From Ianthella basta (taxonomy: Eukaryota; Porifera; Demospongiae; Verongiida; Ianthellidae): a DNA stretch of 64,000 bases. Under the pieces are notes generated by a model. That model was not told the origin of the DNA and made no database searches. It was given only the letters and a program-made list of their open reading frames with translations. Position numbers and translations under genes: made by a program. Of the stretch, positions 37,476 through 52,400 are shown piece by piece. Every line of letters begins with the position of its first letter. Positions within the stretch are counted from its first letter, which is position 1. The DNA lies in NCBI GenBank assembly GCA_964019415.1, contig OZ025878.1, positions 4,840,512 through 4,904,511 on the forward strand, given 5' to 3'.

Positions 37476-40400
37476 CTGAAGAGAAAGCATGGAACAAAAC
37501 GCTGAGAGCATTTCATCATGGCGCATGAGCACATTCATGTACAACATAAGCTGTAATCCAGGACTGACAGTCATGTAAGTATGTATTTAAATGGTAACGT
37601 AAAAGAGGTGCATACCTATAATTTGCCCATTTCCTGCAAAGCACAATCACTGCTACCACTGCAGCTACAAGGACTATCACCACAAGTAGGACAGCAAGAC
37701 ATACAGCTATGGTAATCACAGTGAAGTCTGTGGGTGGGTTGGTAGGTGAGTTGGTAGGTGAGTTGGTAGGTGGGGTGGTTGGTGGGGTGGTTGGTGGGTC
37801 AGTAGATGGGTCAGTGCAACGTTTAGAGTTCAAGGAATCCACCACAACCGGGCAATTGGTGCCCACCTGTAGCTGAATGGAGTTGACTAGGATGGCACGG
37901 CTGGAGGCTACCCAGGAAGTGATGAGAGACGGAATGTCCATGCCTCCAGGGAGTTCAGCATAGGAGAGCTGTGCTAGGAAGACAACCGTCTGTGAGTCTG
38001 CAGTGCCCAGACAGCTGAAGAATTGCTGCTGTATGGTCAAAGGACAGGTGCAGTTCTGTTGGAGGGGGGCTGAGAGAGCAGTAGATATTTCTGACAGTTT
38101 GGTCTCAGTTTGAAGGTCCTGTGTGCAGACAAGTACAGAATAGAAATTCAACTCTGCAACAGACTAGGAAGGATGATATCTGCACACATGCAGTGTATGA
38201 ACACTGTCTCAAATGCCACACTCACCACCCAAACAGTACACTCAGAAACAGGTCGTAGGTGAAGTTGAATGATTACTGTTGAAACTGACAGAACATAAGG
38301 AAGGAAATAATCATTGTGGTGCACATGCATGCAGTACGTACGTACATGCATGCCATGAAACAGGTTGCAGGTGAAGCTGAATGATCACTGTAGACACTGA
38401 CATAAAATTAGGAAGAAAGGGCCTGCAGTGTGCCACATTACCATGTTCTTTGTGAGACACTGTCACTGTATATAGTATAACCTACTGTGAGACTGTGTCA
38501 GTTTAGTGCTCTCTGCACTGCTTGCCCCAATGCCAGCATCAGACAGAGCTGCCACACTGACAGTGTAGTTGGTGGCAGGAGCCAGTCCTGGTACTGTGCA
38601 CATGATGCACTGGTCTGCTTGGGCAGAGGACTCCACACAAGGTGGCGGGTTGCTGCACATACTACAGTTGAGGTCACGCATCTTCTCATTACGAGAAACA
38701 CTGAAACTAGGATCATAATTTCTCTTGCCACTTACAGAAATCTGCAAGGGAAGAGATTGACAGCAATGTGATACTATGCACATTACACACATTCCTGATT
38801 AAGTTGATAGCAAAGTTAATTGGGTTATGTTGCAGGGCAAGCGTGAGACTTGAAAATCCCAAACAGGAATGCCTCAGAGGCTAATTGAGAAAGTTCCAGG
38901 GTGGCTTGGCAATCAGTGTTCATTAACATTCTTCTAGGAAATTGGACACATGTAGGGACATAGTCATACAGACACAAGTGCTTAGAGTAGGAGTCTATGG
39001 ACCAAGACCACGGAGTACCTGATGAACAGAAAGAGTACTATAGAGGATTACTAGAGGAACGTCACCAGCCAAGTTTAGAAGAATTGAACACCAGCAGTCC
39101 TTCATTCCTCACCTCATAATCAGTGATCACACCTCTGGGGATGTTAGGAGGATACCAAGAGACAACAAGAGAGTTAGTTGTGACATCCGTCAGTGTTGTA
39201 CAGAGTGGTGGGGAGGCAGCTGAGGTTGGGATTGCAGGAAAGACTGACTGAACACATCAAGTTGTAGTTATTATAAAATTCAGGAACAGGGGTTGCAACA
39301 TGCATTAGGTTAAGATAGCAGTCATGTGATTGTGTGATTCAAAGTTTTCATTACTTGCTGCGTGATGAACATGTATATAATAAGGAACATAAATGACCTC
39401 CTCTTGACTCACTGTCATTGAGTGTTCGCATTATGAATGGCATGGTGAACTCCCCTTGTCCGGCACTGGTGTTCCCTGCCACAGTGATGTTGTAGTCAGT
39501 GAATGGCACAAGACCTGTCAGCAGGTGTGAGGTGTCATTGCTGAAAAGCTCTGTTGTGTTCATCTTGCTGCCTGTCTGTATGACGACGGTGTAGCCAGTG
39601 ATGATGCCATTGCGGTCAGGGGCCAGAGGGTGCTCCCAGGTCACTAACAAGGAGGTGGGACTAGGAGAAGTCCCATTCACACTCCGTGGAGCACCAGGCA
39701 CTGAACATACGCAAAAAGAGACAAATCAACTACACACAGGCTCCATGGTGCAAGGTTGCATAGTTAACAGAAGAAGCAGAATTATGTCTCCACTCACCGC
39801 CCTCCTCTGTGAGGACTGTACACTCAAGATCCTCAGTGAAGGGGCTGGTGCCACCATGGCTAGAGACTGCCAGTTGGATGCTGTACAGCACAGCTGACTG
39901 ACGGCCTTCTACCTTGAGCATTGTGATGTTTGCTTCAGTATACTCTGTAGTGCTGTTCTCCAATGTGCTTGGATTATAGTCTGCCACTGCATCCACTGGC
40001 CTGTATTTGATGGTGTAGTTGGCAATGATGCCATTTGGCAGATCAGGTGATGACCAAGAAATTTTAAAGGAAGTAGATGAACATGCCAAAGCAACACAGT
40101 CTCGGGGTAGGTTGTCTGGAGTGGTGAAGGACATGGGAGCATGCAATATGTAAGTAGACAGAATTTATTACTTGTTTCTAATGTATAAATCCATTGGATG
40201 AATGCATGATTCAACAATGTAGCTAAGTTGCAATATGCACTACTAATCTAGTAAATGAGTCTTATTATAACAAGTATTTTGAGTTAAAAGCTCGTGGGGT
40301 GCCAGGGTGCCCCTAAACTCAAACTACTTGCTAGCAATTTCCTTGTGCAGTTATGTTCAATAAATCAGATAGTTGGGCGTGCAGCATTGCTTATGGCCTG

Positions 40401-43400
40401 AAAGATAGCTAGCTACATCAAGATGCAATACACAGTTGGGTTTGCAAGAGTATCAAGTCTCCAGAGCAGCCAGTCATTTAGTGAAAGAACGGCAGGCCTA
40501 CTGGTACCTAACTGTCAATATGTTTGCCAACTGCTTTTGATCTGTATAACATTCTGAATGAGGATGCACATGTTACTTTGCGCCTGGAGAAGGTGGATGA
40601 AATGTTTGGCAATTATTCTTCAATTCTTGGCTAGTAAAGCCTGGTAATAAATCAAGCATGTCTACTCCTATCCACTAAGGTTTCTTTTCATTTGCTCGAG
40701 AGAAGTACGGCAGAGAGATACTCACTCTAATTCGTGGGTTTGTGGTTACCTCCAGACATACTGTTACCCAAACACAGCACCTAGCCTTCAATTCAAGATA
40801 ATAACGTTATCAACTAATCCCAAAGTTTCTTCAGATAAAGGCCCTAGTTTCTGTGTGCATTAATCTAGCAGAAACCATCGCGTAACTTAGTGCTCAGCGC
40901 AAGACCTACGATGCAGATGCCTGGTACTAGCGGAGTCCCTGCAGAAGGATGATCCGGCAGTGCTTGAGTCGTTGTGTGCTGAGGTGCAATGTACGGAGCA
41001 GGAGAAGTGCAAGACCAGACGAAGTGGAAGTTTGAGGCCCTGGTGAGAAACGCACAATGATGGAAATGTCAGGAGCCCATGAGAGTGCCAGCAACCACAA
41101 AAATGGGCAGTGAACCTGTCATTCAGGACCTTGTCCTCAGCAGAGAGGAATGTGCTGAGCAAAGGTCTGAACTTTGCTCCAGCCCCATCCAAGATACGAG
41201 CCTCACACATGGTGGCAGTGGTGGTAGCAAACTTTAAATGCTCTACCGTCTAAGGGCCCTACAGTATCAGTAGTGCTGAGCTTGCAAGGTCTGCCGTGGT
41301 CATGTTATCTTGTTTAGTTGATGCAGTGGCTAGATGAGACCATGACAATTGCGCAACAAGAAGAACATACAGAATTCTGTACAATGCGTGGGAGATGACA
41401 CAGAAGGTGTCATTTGCGAGCTATGAACGGTGAAGAGAGGAAGCACAGCATGGACAGTGGAGAAGAATAGTGGAATGAAGAGAGAAGCTCAGTACAGGAC
41501 ATGGAGAAGAGAAGAACAAGGACGTAATCGCGCGTATCTCTACGTAACCTCTTCAACCTACCTTGAAGGATGCCCTGACACCATGAAAAAGAGTAATTCG
41601 AAAGAAGGCCAAGAAGTTTCAAGTGTCAGAGGGGGAGCTGTACTACAAGATGAAACAGAAGGGAAAGGCATTATATTTTGTAGCTTTCCTATGTGTAATA
41701 TTTGATGCTGTTCTATTATTCCTAGCCAAGTACTATTGGACACTATTTAACTATCCTAAGTATTATTTGATGCTGTACTATTATAATCCAACTTATCCAA
41801 AAATAATATTATGCCTACATATATAGCTAGTTATTTCAAGAATTGTGTCACTCTGGTAGGACCCATTATTTTCAGAAAGTTCTGGTCCAGGAGACCAATA
41901 TTTTCTATGAAAAATTGGTCCTAGGACCATCTTTCAGGACCAATTTTCCAGTGACAGGCCTGAAGCGTCTCCCAGAGGAGGTAGCTGACCCGGCAAGGAC
42001 AAAGATTGCTGGTACTATCACATGCTCCCACAATTGCAAGAACGCCACGCCATCAAGATATCGTCCAGACAGATGACACCATTTTGTACTACTGGCAGAC
42101 AAGGGATGAGCCACAGTAGTGATGGACGTGGTGGAGTATGACAGGAAGTTGCCACCTTCCTTTCCTTCCATGGAGGTATCTACCAGCACATCTATGGGAC
42201 AGCAATTGGATCCCAAGTAAGCATCGCCAACTTAGCTATGGAAGACGTGGAGGAGAGGGCGTTGGCTATCATGGAATCCCCTGAGGTTTTGGAAACGTTA
42301 TGTGGATGACACCTGTGCAGCACTCCCGCTTCAAGAGTGCAGCAGTTCCTGGACCACCTCAATAGTGTGGAACCTAGCATCTAGTTCACAGTCAAGGTGG
42401 AGTCAGTAGGCAAGCTCCCAATCTTGAATGTCCTTCTCCAGCGGGATCCGAATGGCTCCATCTCGACAACTGTGTACAGAAAAACTACACACTTGGACCG
42501 CTACCTGGACTTTATGTCCCACCAACCACTGGCACACAAACTTGTGGTGGTCAAGACGCTGCAAAGCAGGGCAGGGGCAATCTGCTCAGATGTCACTGCA
42601 AAGGATTGGGAAACCAGACACATCAGGTGTGCCCTCATCGACAATGGGTACCCAAAAAGGTTATTCAATTCCACTCTACACCAACCCGCACCAGGCACAC
42701 AGATGACCAGCCCAGGGCCCAGTGGTCACCCTCCCATATTATGTGCGCGGTCTGTCCAAGGCAGTATGTGAAGTCCTTACTCCACTGTGACTGAGGGTCT
42801 CATTCTGCCCAAACACCACCCTCAGACAGCTGCTGGGGAAACCCAAGGATCATGTGGGGACAGAATAGCTGGCTGGAGTCGTGCACAAGATCCCATGTGC
42901 AGGTTGCCCAGCCACTTATGTTGGCCAGACAGGTAGGTGCCTGAGTAAGCAGATGAAGGAGAACCAGAAGGCTGTGGAGTTAAACTTTGCACTGGCTAGC
43001 TGAGCACGCATGGAGCCACCACCACCCTGTGGACTGGGATAACGTCAGAGTACTGGAGCAGCAAGCCTGTCTGTACCACAGACTTATATTTGAGTCAATC
43101 CACATCAAGTCTCACCCCCACACTATGAACGGAAATGATGGCACATTGTCCCAGTGTACAATTCTTTTTTTCCTGTTAGACACCACCTCTGTACCCTGCA
43201 TGCTTCCTTGATACCCACCCACCCTGTCCCTTAAGCTTATTCATCACCTGTCACCTCACATTTGTGACATTCCCATCATCTTAGCTTATATAAAGCAAGT
43301 CACATTCTGTTTAGTACCACCACTGATGAAGACAACTGCATGGTTGTCAAAACGTTTGGCAATAATTATTATCCTTCAATTCTTGACTATTGAAGTCTGG

Positions 43401-46400
43401 TAACAAATCAAGCATATTCATTTCTTCCTGCAACGCAATTTGCAAGTGCTGCAGTGCGAATATGCCAAGCATTAATAGCCAGCAACACCGAACTAACCAA
43501 GAAATCAAGACATTCAAGAAACCTCTTAAGAGCCGTTGACAGCTAGCTGTCACAACTCCAAGTCCATCACTCAACCTTCACTCACAGACATCGATCAGTT
43601 CCAAGGACCACCCAGGAGCCAGCTCAAAAGAACAACCAGGAGTCAGCTCAAGAGAACAACCAGGAGTCAGCTCTAAGGACCAACCAGGAGCCAGCTCTAA
43701 GGGGGCCATCAGCAGTCAGTTCTGTTTAATATGGAGGGCAATACAAGACACTTGACCTTGCACAAAGTGATTCATGGCCGGAGGTAGAGGAGCCATTACC
43801 AGGAATCAGCTCAATGGAAGAACCATGTGAGTACACTCAAAGGAATAGCCGGAATCAGCTGCATGCAACTCTATAGCTAACTGCAACTATACGTACAATG
43901 TCTATAGCTATTATATCACTCAGTAGCCATTACTTGGTAGCCAGGTTTGAAGTGCTTTGCATCAGAAGCACTGGCATTGGAAGCACATGCATCAGGGGCC
44001 AGAGCAGAGGAGGGCACCAAAGGCATCCTTCTCTTCTAGTTCGAATAATAATTATGTGAATGTGTACAAGTGTATGTGTGAAGCCACACATAAATATAGC
44101 ATCCAAATTTGAGTTGTTTGTTACCAAAATTATGCTTAAGAGAAGGAAAGCTATGTTAATATTGGAAATGCACAGACAGCAGGAGAATGGCCAGCATATT
44201 CTCACTAATGACATGGGGAAGCCTTGTTGCTTTTGCCGCTACGTACATGGATTTTGAAGGTCCTTGTAGACAGCTGGTCAGCACTGACAGAAGTGATGCA
44301 GAAGAGATGGGCAGATCATCCAAAGTAGGTATGCATAATCTTGTACGGCCCTATAACCATATGATGTGCATACTCTGTACAGACATGCAGCATACTAGTA
44401 AGGCACACAAGAAACGCCATTCTTGTGACAAATGAGTATAAGTAATTCCTTGTGATTGCAATTGCTCAAATGATGCACAGCAATCACAAAAGAATGAACT
44501 GATGAATGAAAGTAGATAATACCTAACACACATACAATTCCAATGGCAATTAGTGCTGCAAAAAATGGAATACAGTAGTTTCAAGGTCTTTTGTCCACAG
44601 TTCACATTGCACATTGCTATTGATTGGATAAATACAGTAATGGTATGGTGTATCATGTGTGCTGTATATAAAATATCCAATACAAAGGAATCACACAGAA
44701 TCCATTGTTGCAATTACACCATAACTATGTGATTAGTTGAAATGCCTGTTTGCAATAGCGGAAAAGAATCCCATAGCCACTATAGACAGTTATACATACA
44801 TGTGCAGAAGCATGCACATATGTACGCATTGTGTTAGTGCTGTTAATCACTCACAGTCAACATCATCTAGGATCTCAATGAGTGGCTGTTTGGGACTTTC
44901 AATGAGAACACGAGAAGCATCTTCTGGTCTGGCATTTACATCAGCATTGAAGTACTCTGAGTTTTCTTGAAAAGTATCATCCACAATAGTGACATTGTAG
45001 AGCTGTCGTTTGCTTCCAGCTGGAAAGGTAACATCAAAAGGAGCCCTCGGTAGGTAGTCCAGTACAGCTGAAGAGTTGGAAGAGATTATGCGAATTAGGG
45101 ACACACGCAAGACACAAAGATGCATACACACATGCCCACATACAGTCATGCTCAGCATTCACTGTGTTACACTATTACTGCTGGTAAGAATGCAACAGGC
45201 CCAACAGCACCGGTAAGTAAATTTGTCCGATGTCATTATGCCAAACAGTGATGGCATCTACCACACTTTCAGCTGGGATGCTCAAATAGAGCAACACAAT
45301 TCAACTCAATCCCACAGTGGCCACGTTTCACACCAAGTACACCATGGTACCTACACACCACTAGGATACACCTCTGGGAATACAACAGCAATCAGTTCTG
45401 CAGACACAATTAAGTGCACATTGCATTGGACATGCACAACCTCCAAAGATAAAGGAAACTGTTCAAATTCACAATTCACCAGTGGCAGCATCCCCAACAC
45501 TGCTATCTAGCAGGTCTAGTGTGCTGACAGACACTGTCACTGGAATAGCAGCATTTCCTTTCAGCACAAGGGCCAGTGTGACAAATCCAACCTCTTCCTC
45601 AACACTGTACAAGTCATCCTCATAATGTACTGTTGCAGCTATTTGGAAAAGGAAGACCAAGAAATGGGACAGGCTCAGCACAGCATGTACATACAAATAT
45701 ACTACAACATATACATTAACATGCATGAAGCTTCGCTGTATATACATGAGGAAGAACATCCACACAGACACAGCTCAAGTAGGCTAAATTAAATTTGGAG
45801 AATGTTTCCTTTGCCAGTACCAAACATTGACGACTGTGCAATTAAAGAGTACATTTATAGTGTGAGTCACTAGTGACACATCCACTCTAATTCACACATC
45901 ATAAATTGAGCAGTGGGAGGGGTCTGGGCCACATGGCTGGAATGAAGTTAGCCAAAGAATGGCAGAACTGACTTGACTATTTACAGCTCAGTGAACCACA
46001 CATTGAAGTGCACTGAGATTGTATACAGCAAAATGTATGTGAGAAAATGTCATTTCAAGAAGGCACAGAAAGGGTGGTCATTGGACATAAGAAAGGATCT
46101 TGATTGCCATTCACACAATCAAGGGGAAGTGGCATTTCCACAATGGAGGTGACCAGAATTGAATGCAATGGGCCTAATTACATACAATCACCAAAGAAGA
46201 ACCATCTACAGATAATCTACTGATGAGTTAACTAGGCTGACAAAAGACTCACTGTCATCATCAATGACAGTCACATTGATAGTGTCTTGCTGACCAATCC
46301 TCACTCGGATGAAGTCAGATGTATTCACAATGCGTGCCTGAAAGTACTCCAGACCTTCCAAAATGTTGTCATCTGTGATATTAATAGATATGGGTAAAGA

Positions 46401-49400
46401 GTCAGCAAAGGGTGCTGGAGTATCTGTATCAGTGAATGTAGTTTGACGGAACTCCACTCGGTAGTGTCCCGCACTAGAGTAGTCTGCAGGGTCTGCAGAA
46501 TGACATGAAAAGATACACTAAAACACTTAGTGACAGGTCCATTCCAGCACAAGGAACAAGGAAGAGCACATCCTGCAACAGAAGGGTACAGGTTCAAGAC
46601 ATGCTACACAGATATATGTGTTTGGTTATATGAACTGATTACTTCTAAGTGCTTGGCTCACCTGTTGCTGTTCCATCATTAACTTCAATGAAAGCATACA
46701 GAGGAATAAAGAACTGTCCAGTGATGCGTAGGGAGACACTGACTTGGCCTGCACTTTCATTAACACTGTAACTTGACCTTTTGAAATTAACCTCCACAAC
46801 TGACAAGGAAAGGAATAGGAAAGCACTTCTAGCACTATGAATGCAAATGGACTTAGCTGATGTTCACTCACAGTCTTCATCTGTAATAAGAATGTATGTG
46901 GTGGATGGGGTTCCTTTTCTAGCATTCCAATTGTTTGCAATTTCTGGGCTAAAATCAAATGTTGCTTTTAGGAGCTCATCAAACTCCAGCACACTATCAT
47001 CGATGATGTTAAAGCTGTCAAAAGCAGACTTGTTGGTTGGTGTGAAGATGAAGTCATTTATTGTATTTTCCACATCAGTGCGGCCAGATTCTGCACAAGT
47101 AGAGGAAGGCTATGTCATTGTGGGTTCTTTCATGCGTCAATTCATAACACCTTACGTGTCACTTGAGCCTTGCCATGAACTCTTCCTCTCAAGAACACTT
47201 GCTCAATGGGGTAATGAATGATCACACCTACGAAATGTGTATATACATACATGTATCTGAAAGAAGCCACAAAATGTAACACCATTCAGCTTGTAAGTGA
47301 CTCTCAGTTACCTGGAATGATGACTGGTCCAAGCACTTCAATAGATGGAAGAGTGCTAGGATCACTATCAGGAATCCATCTGGGACGCCCAGAAATGGCA
47401 ACTGAGGCCACTTCAAAGTCAGAATCTGTTACAAGCTCTACAGCTGCTAAATCACTTTCTCGATACTCATAGAAGTCTGTAGCCCAACGCATAATCAGCT
47501 CTGAAGATTAACAACAATTATAGAAACAAGCACCTATGCAAGTATATTCATTCAAGAAGTCACATATAATAAATGCATGTGCTCACCATCATCATCACGA
47601 ATTTCTATAGTGATTTGACTTGGAAAAATTGCCTGGACTGACTTCACAGTACTTTCTTGAAGAGTACAAATAAAGGACTCCCTTGGTTCAGCAATATCAT
47701 CATTAATGATTGGTATCACCACTTCATCACGTGAGATGCTTTGGGGAGTTCCAACATCGCTGAAGTGAAGCTTTGTTCCAACAGAGAAGTTGAAATCTCT
47801 GCCAGGAAAGGCTGCACACAAGGTGGTAACAAGACAAAGGTGTGGTAGCTCACACAACTCCTACTAGCAGCATGCTAGCATCAGTGACTGATATGGTGCC
47901 CATACCTGGTTCTACATCAGTGGCAATAGTCTCTGAACAGTCAACACCAATTGCTACCTCATCTGCATAAATCCCGAATGCTTCACCACGCAGTCTCACC
48001 ACAGCATACATACCCTCAGTCATTGATATGGCTACTGATGTTCTGAAGTTGACCTGTACAACTATTATATATATATGTACAAGAAGCAATTGCTTGAGAT
48101 CTAAGCAACACATCATTCGTAATAGATCTGTGTACAATATGTACAAGATTAGCTTGACTTACTATCATCATCTTCAATGCTTAAGTCCACAAAAGTGTTG
48201 TTCACACCAGCTTGAGGTATATAGAACTTTGCTGCTTGTCCAATGAGGTGAATTGCACTGATTCGGAGACGAAAGTACTCCCTTCCCTCATAGATCTGAT
48301 CATCAGCAATGATGATCACATGCTCAGTTGAATTAGCTTGTTTGGACAGGAAAGTCACTGTAAAGTTTTTGGATGCAAAATCTTGAAGGTTGACAACATA
48401 GTCAGTCCCTGCAAGCGTGTTGACAAGGTATATAAGTACAGTCAGTGTTGCAGGTCAAGACCAAATAGAATACAAAACAGCTGTAAATAAATTATTACAA
48501 TGAATTAATGAATTGCGAATGACAAGTGGATACTATTTTATCGAGATCACATGCCTAACTTCAATAAATCTTATGGCACTCTAATGGATAGATGTGTATA
48601 ATACGTGGGAGAATACTTACCAAGTGTAGCTTGCTGTCGGTCATCATCTGCTGGCAGGTCTTCTACATTTATGTGCACTTCAATTCTTCCAGTGAAAGCA
48701 GGAGCAAAGGACTGAGTCAGGATAGGGGCTGACAAAGAGACCACAAGTTGTTGACCTTCCCCGGTAGCATTACTGATTGAAAAGACTGGGTCAAATATAA
48801 CTGCATATTATGAAAGAGAGATGTCAATAGATTTTTGACTATCTTAAGTTGGGAAGATTGCAACTTATACCTTGAATTGCATATTACATTAACACTGTTA
48901 ATTGGGACAGTGGTATAATTGGCATGTTTATTATAATTATATAATATAATGGGCACAAACAAAGAGACCACAAGTTGTTGACCTTCCCTAAGAGGACAGT
49001 GTTTTCCAATGAAATAGTAAAGATGTATCCTCATGGGCAAATTAGTGTATATGCAGTTAATGGTCAAAGTGCTCTTTCAACTAGCAACAACTATATAATA
49101 ACACCTTGTTACACCTAGCAAGTGCACAAACACCTTTGATAATTAGCCATCAGGCTCATGGCAGAAGCAACAGAAGTCAGGCTGTGCATGTCTGTGTATA
49201 AATACTGTGCCCAAAGGTACGTCTTGTTGGACAGTTTTAGTGTATTTGAAAGGCCAGCTGTTGGCCACTGCAGGGATAGGCTGGGACAGGTTACATAAAA
49301 GTTGGGTTAATCACTGGATTACACCAACCAGCCTTCTACAGTGGTGTTACAGGAGGCTGGGGGGTCATAGTGCTATTAATGGCATCCAGTGATTGCCTTC

Positions 49401-52400
49401 CCCGCTGGTCATCTTACAAAGATGAAAGTGCCACGGGCAGCTGTTCCACCCCGACTGGGGCTCATTGGTGCTGCATTTCAGCAACCTTGTGCAAAGTCAT
49501 GCTCATGCCTTATAACCTTCCCCCTACTATTTTTCACTCTTGTTGAAACACTTTTACTGTTGGTGGAAGCAAGAGTAGCTAGTCATCCTGCCATCCATTA
49601 TTGCACCACACTGATGAGCCCCAATCAGGACAAACAGCTGTCTGTAGCTCTTCCATCTTTGAAGGATGACTCATGGGGGAAGACAATCAATGAATGCCAT
49701 CAATAGGGCTCCTGTAGCACCACTGGTGTAGAAGCCTGGTTGACATACTATCCAGTGATTCACCCAACTTCATAGTTTTGTTTTCTTCACCATTTTGCTT
49801 CCATGCTTCTTGTATAGTTATAGTAGGTAAAGTTGGTGGTTCTAATCATAGCACTTCCTTTCACCTGTATGCAACAGAATAGCTTCTGTTTTCATATATA
49901 TGTATATATGTATAGTTATGGCAGGAGTGAATGTGGCAATTGCCATAGCAAGAAGGATGTCTCAAGATAGACTTCTCGTAATCCAATAGTCATCAACAAG
50001 CATAGCAACTTTGTTATAATATTAACAGTCTTTTCGGTCATCAGCAATACTGTATCCTTAAAAATCGGAGCTATATACTGAATATTCACAGCATATTATG
50101 CACTCAGTGAAAATAACAGCAATTATCTTGAGTTTTAGGAGTGTGCAGACACCCTACATTTTCTAGTACGTAACTCGATAACTTGCGTAAACTTGAAATA
50201 ATTGTTATAGAGTGCAACCTTAATTTCTACATACTAGTAAAAGGAGAGCTGCCTGACTTACTATCGTCATCATCAATGATTATTTCCACAAAGGTGTTAG
50301 TCACACAGGCTTCAGGTATAAAGAACTGTGCTGCTTGTCCAATGGGGCGGACTGCACTGATTCGGAGGCGAAAATACTCCCTTCCCTCAAATAATCCATC
50401 ATCAGCAATTTTGATCACATGTTCAGTTGAATTGACTTGCTTGGAGAGGAAAGTTACTGTGAAGTTTCTGGATGTAATTTCTTGATGGTTGACAATATAG
50501 TCAGTCCCTACAAGTGATTCAAAGTATTTGAGAACAGTTAGTGTGACAAGAGCAATAGGATGTGAACAGCTGCTATAGCATAGCAAGTATAGAAAGTGCA
50601 ATAGTGAGTTACAAATATCATATCAGATCACAGGCTTTCATCAACTGTGTATATTTTAATTACAGTTATATAAGTCAAATGTTCTGCCCTTCTTTGTCCC
50701 AATTTTCCTCGGGCGCCAGGGAAGTGATTGCCACCAAACTACACTGTGATATAAGCTGCACAGCAAGGTTGGCGTTCTCAATTAATAAAGTGCTTATAGC
50801 TGAGGAGGGGGATGCAAACGAGGCCACCCGCAATATATATAAAGCGGGCAGAACCAGATTATTCTCGTGCACCTACGCAAGCTGAGAGCAGATGGCTGCT
50901 AAACGTATCCTGCATGCACGGCGACACTGTGCTGTAGGTTGCACCAAAGCCTTGACCTACCTTAATAGCTTCTAGCCATGGAAACGGCGGCAAGTTTTAT
51001 TTTTTTTTTGGGGGGGGGGGTTACTTGTCCACCAACCCTTCTAGCACCCAGCAACAGATTACCACCAGACTTTGGTAACTACCACTCTCTCCAGGCCTTG
51101 TATTGATCATGCTTGAGATGATTGTTGCTAGACACAGGATGACTGCTGTGCATGTGCAGAATCAGTTTGTGGAAGGAATCGTGAACGTAATCACAACAGA
51201 CAGTCCATATCATGTATTCAGAGTAGATTCATTGCTGTGTGTAGAAACAGCTTGAGGAAGCAATCATGAGTTTCTCAGCGCATTCACATCAGGCATCCCA
51301 AGGGCATGTTAGATATGTTCACCGATTGGTCTGGAAATCCCATCCCTTCCCATCGGGATACTGGCTGTGATTATGCTCATGACTCCTTCCACAAACTGGA
51401 TGTGTCCTATTATACAAACGTTGAGAGAAAGCTTACCAAGTATAGCCTGCTGTTGACCACCACCAGCTGGTAGATCTTCTGTGATTATGTCAACTTCAAT
51501 TCTTCCAGTGAAAGAAGGGGCAGAGGACTGAGACAGGATAGGGGCTGACATACGAACCACAAGTTGTTCACCTTCCCTGGTGGTAGGGTCACTGATTGAA
51601 AAGACTGGTCCAATTATAACTGTGTATCATGAAAGAGAGAGGGCAATAGATTGTCGGATGATTGCAACACAAGCTAGCAGTGTGCATTCATGAAATTGTC
51701 TCCATTGATACAGTGGTATAAATAGCATGATAAATAAATGTAGAGCAACATAATATTTATGTTTTCAGCAAAAATAGTAAAAATGTAGAGATGCACAAAA
51801 GTACAGAAAAAGAAGGACCCTTGCACAGTGGAGGATTAACCATGGATAGATCATACATGCAAGAAAGTTGTACTATTTAATACTGCAATTCAGGAAATTG
51901 CAGTGTTCAGAATGTTCATAGGATAGATTTGATGATATATGAAATAGTCAGGCATCAGAGGGGGATCGATACACATCATCAAAATGTGTATTGATATACG
52001 TAATTATTATAACATGCATTAGCATGGAGTTCTAGCATATGCCACATGGCACAACTATGGAAATGTACTATTCCACGTACTGGAGTGGTGAATACTTAGT
52101 AAGTTCCATGCTCTCGTACACAAGACCACCTAGGGTATAGCCAGGCTAGGCACTAAAGATATCCTACACAGATGTTTACTATAATAAATGAAATGTTAGA
52201 ATTAATTTTTCAGGACGTTTCGATCCAAGGACTCAACTGGCACAATAACTGACACAACTTAAGAATAACCTGACTTAAATAGATGCGGTGTGACAGTGGG
52301 TGATGTGTGATGTCAGAATAAATTAATTGCAACAGCAGATGATGTGTATTGTAAATGAGCGTGATGAGATGAGTAGATTAAGTTGTGTCCGTTATTGCAC

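Noticed and set aside
37516-38151. 211-residue open frame taken as a complete protein
   Set aside because: Its N-terminal part before the acceptor at 38118 and its C-terminal part after the donor at 37616 are intron; only the middle is exon 29 of gene A.
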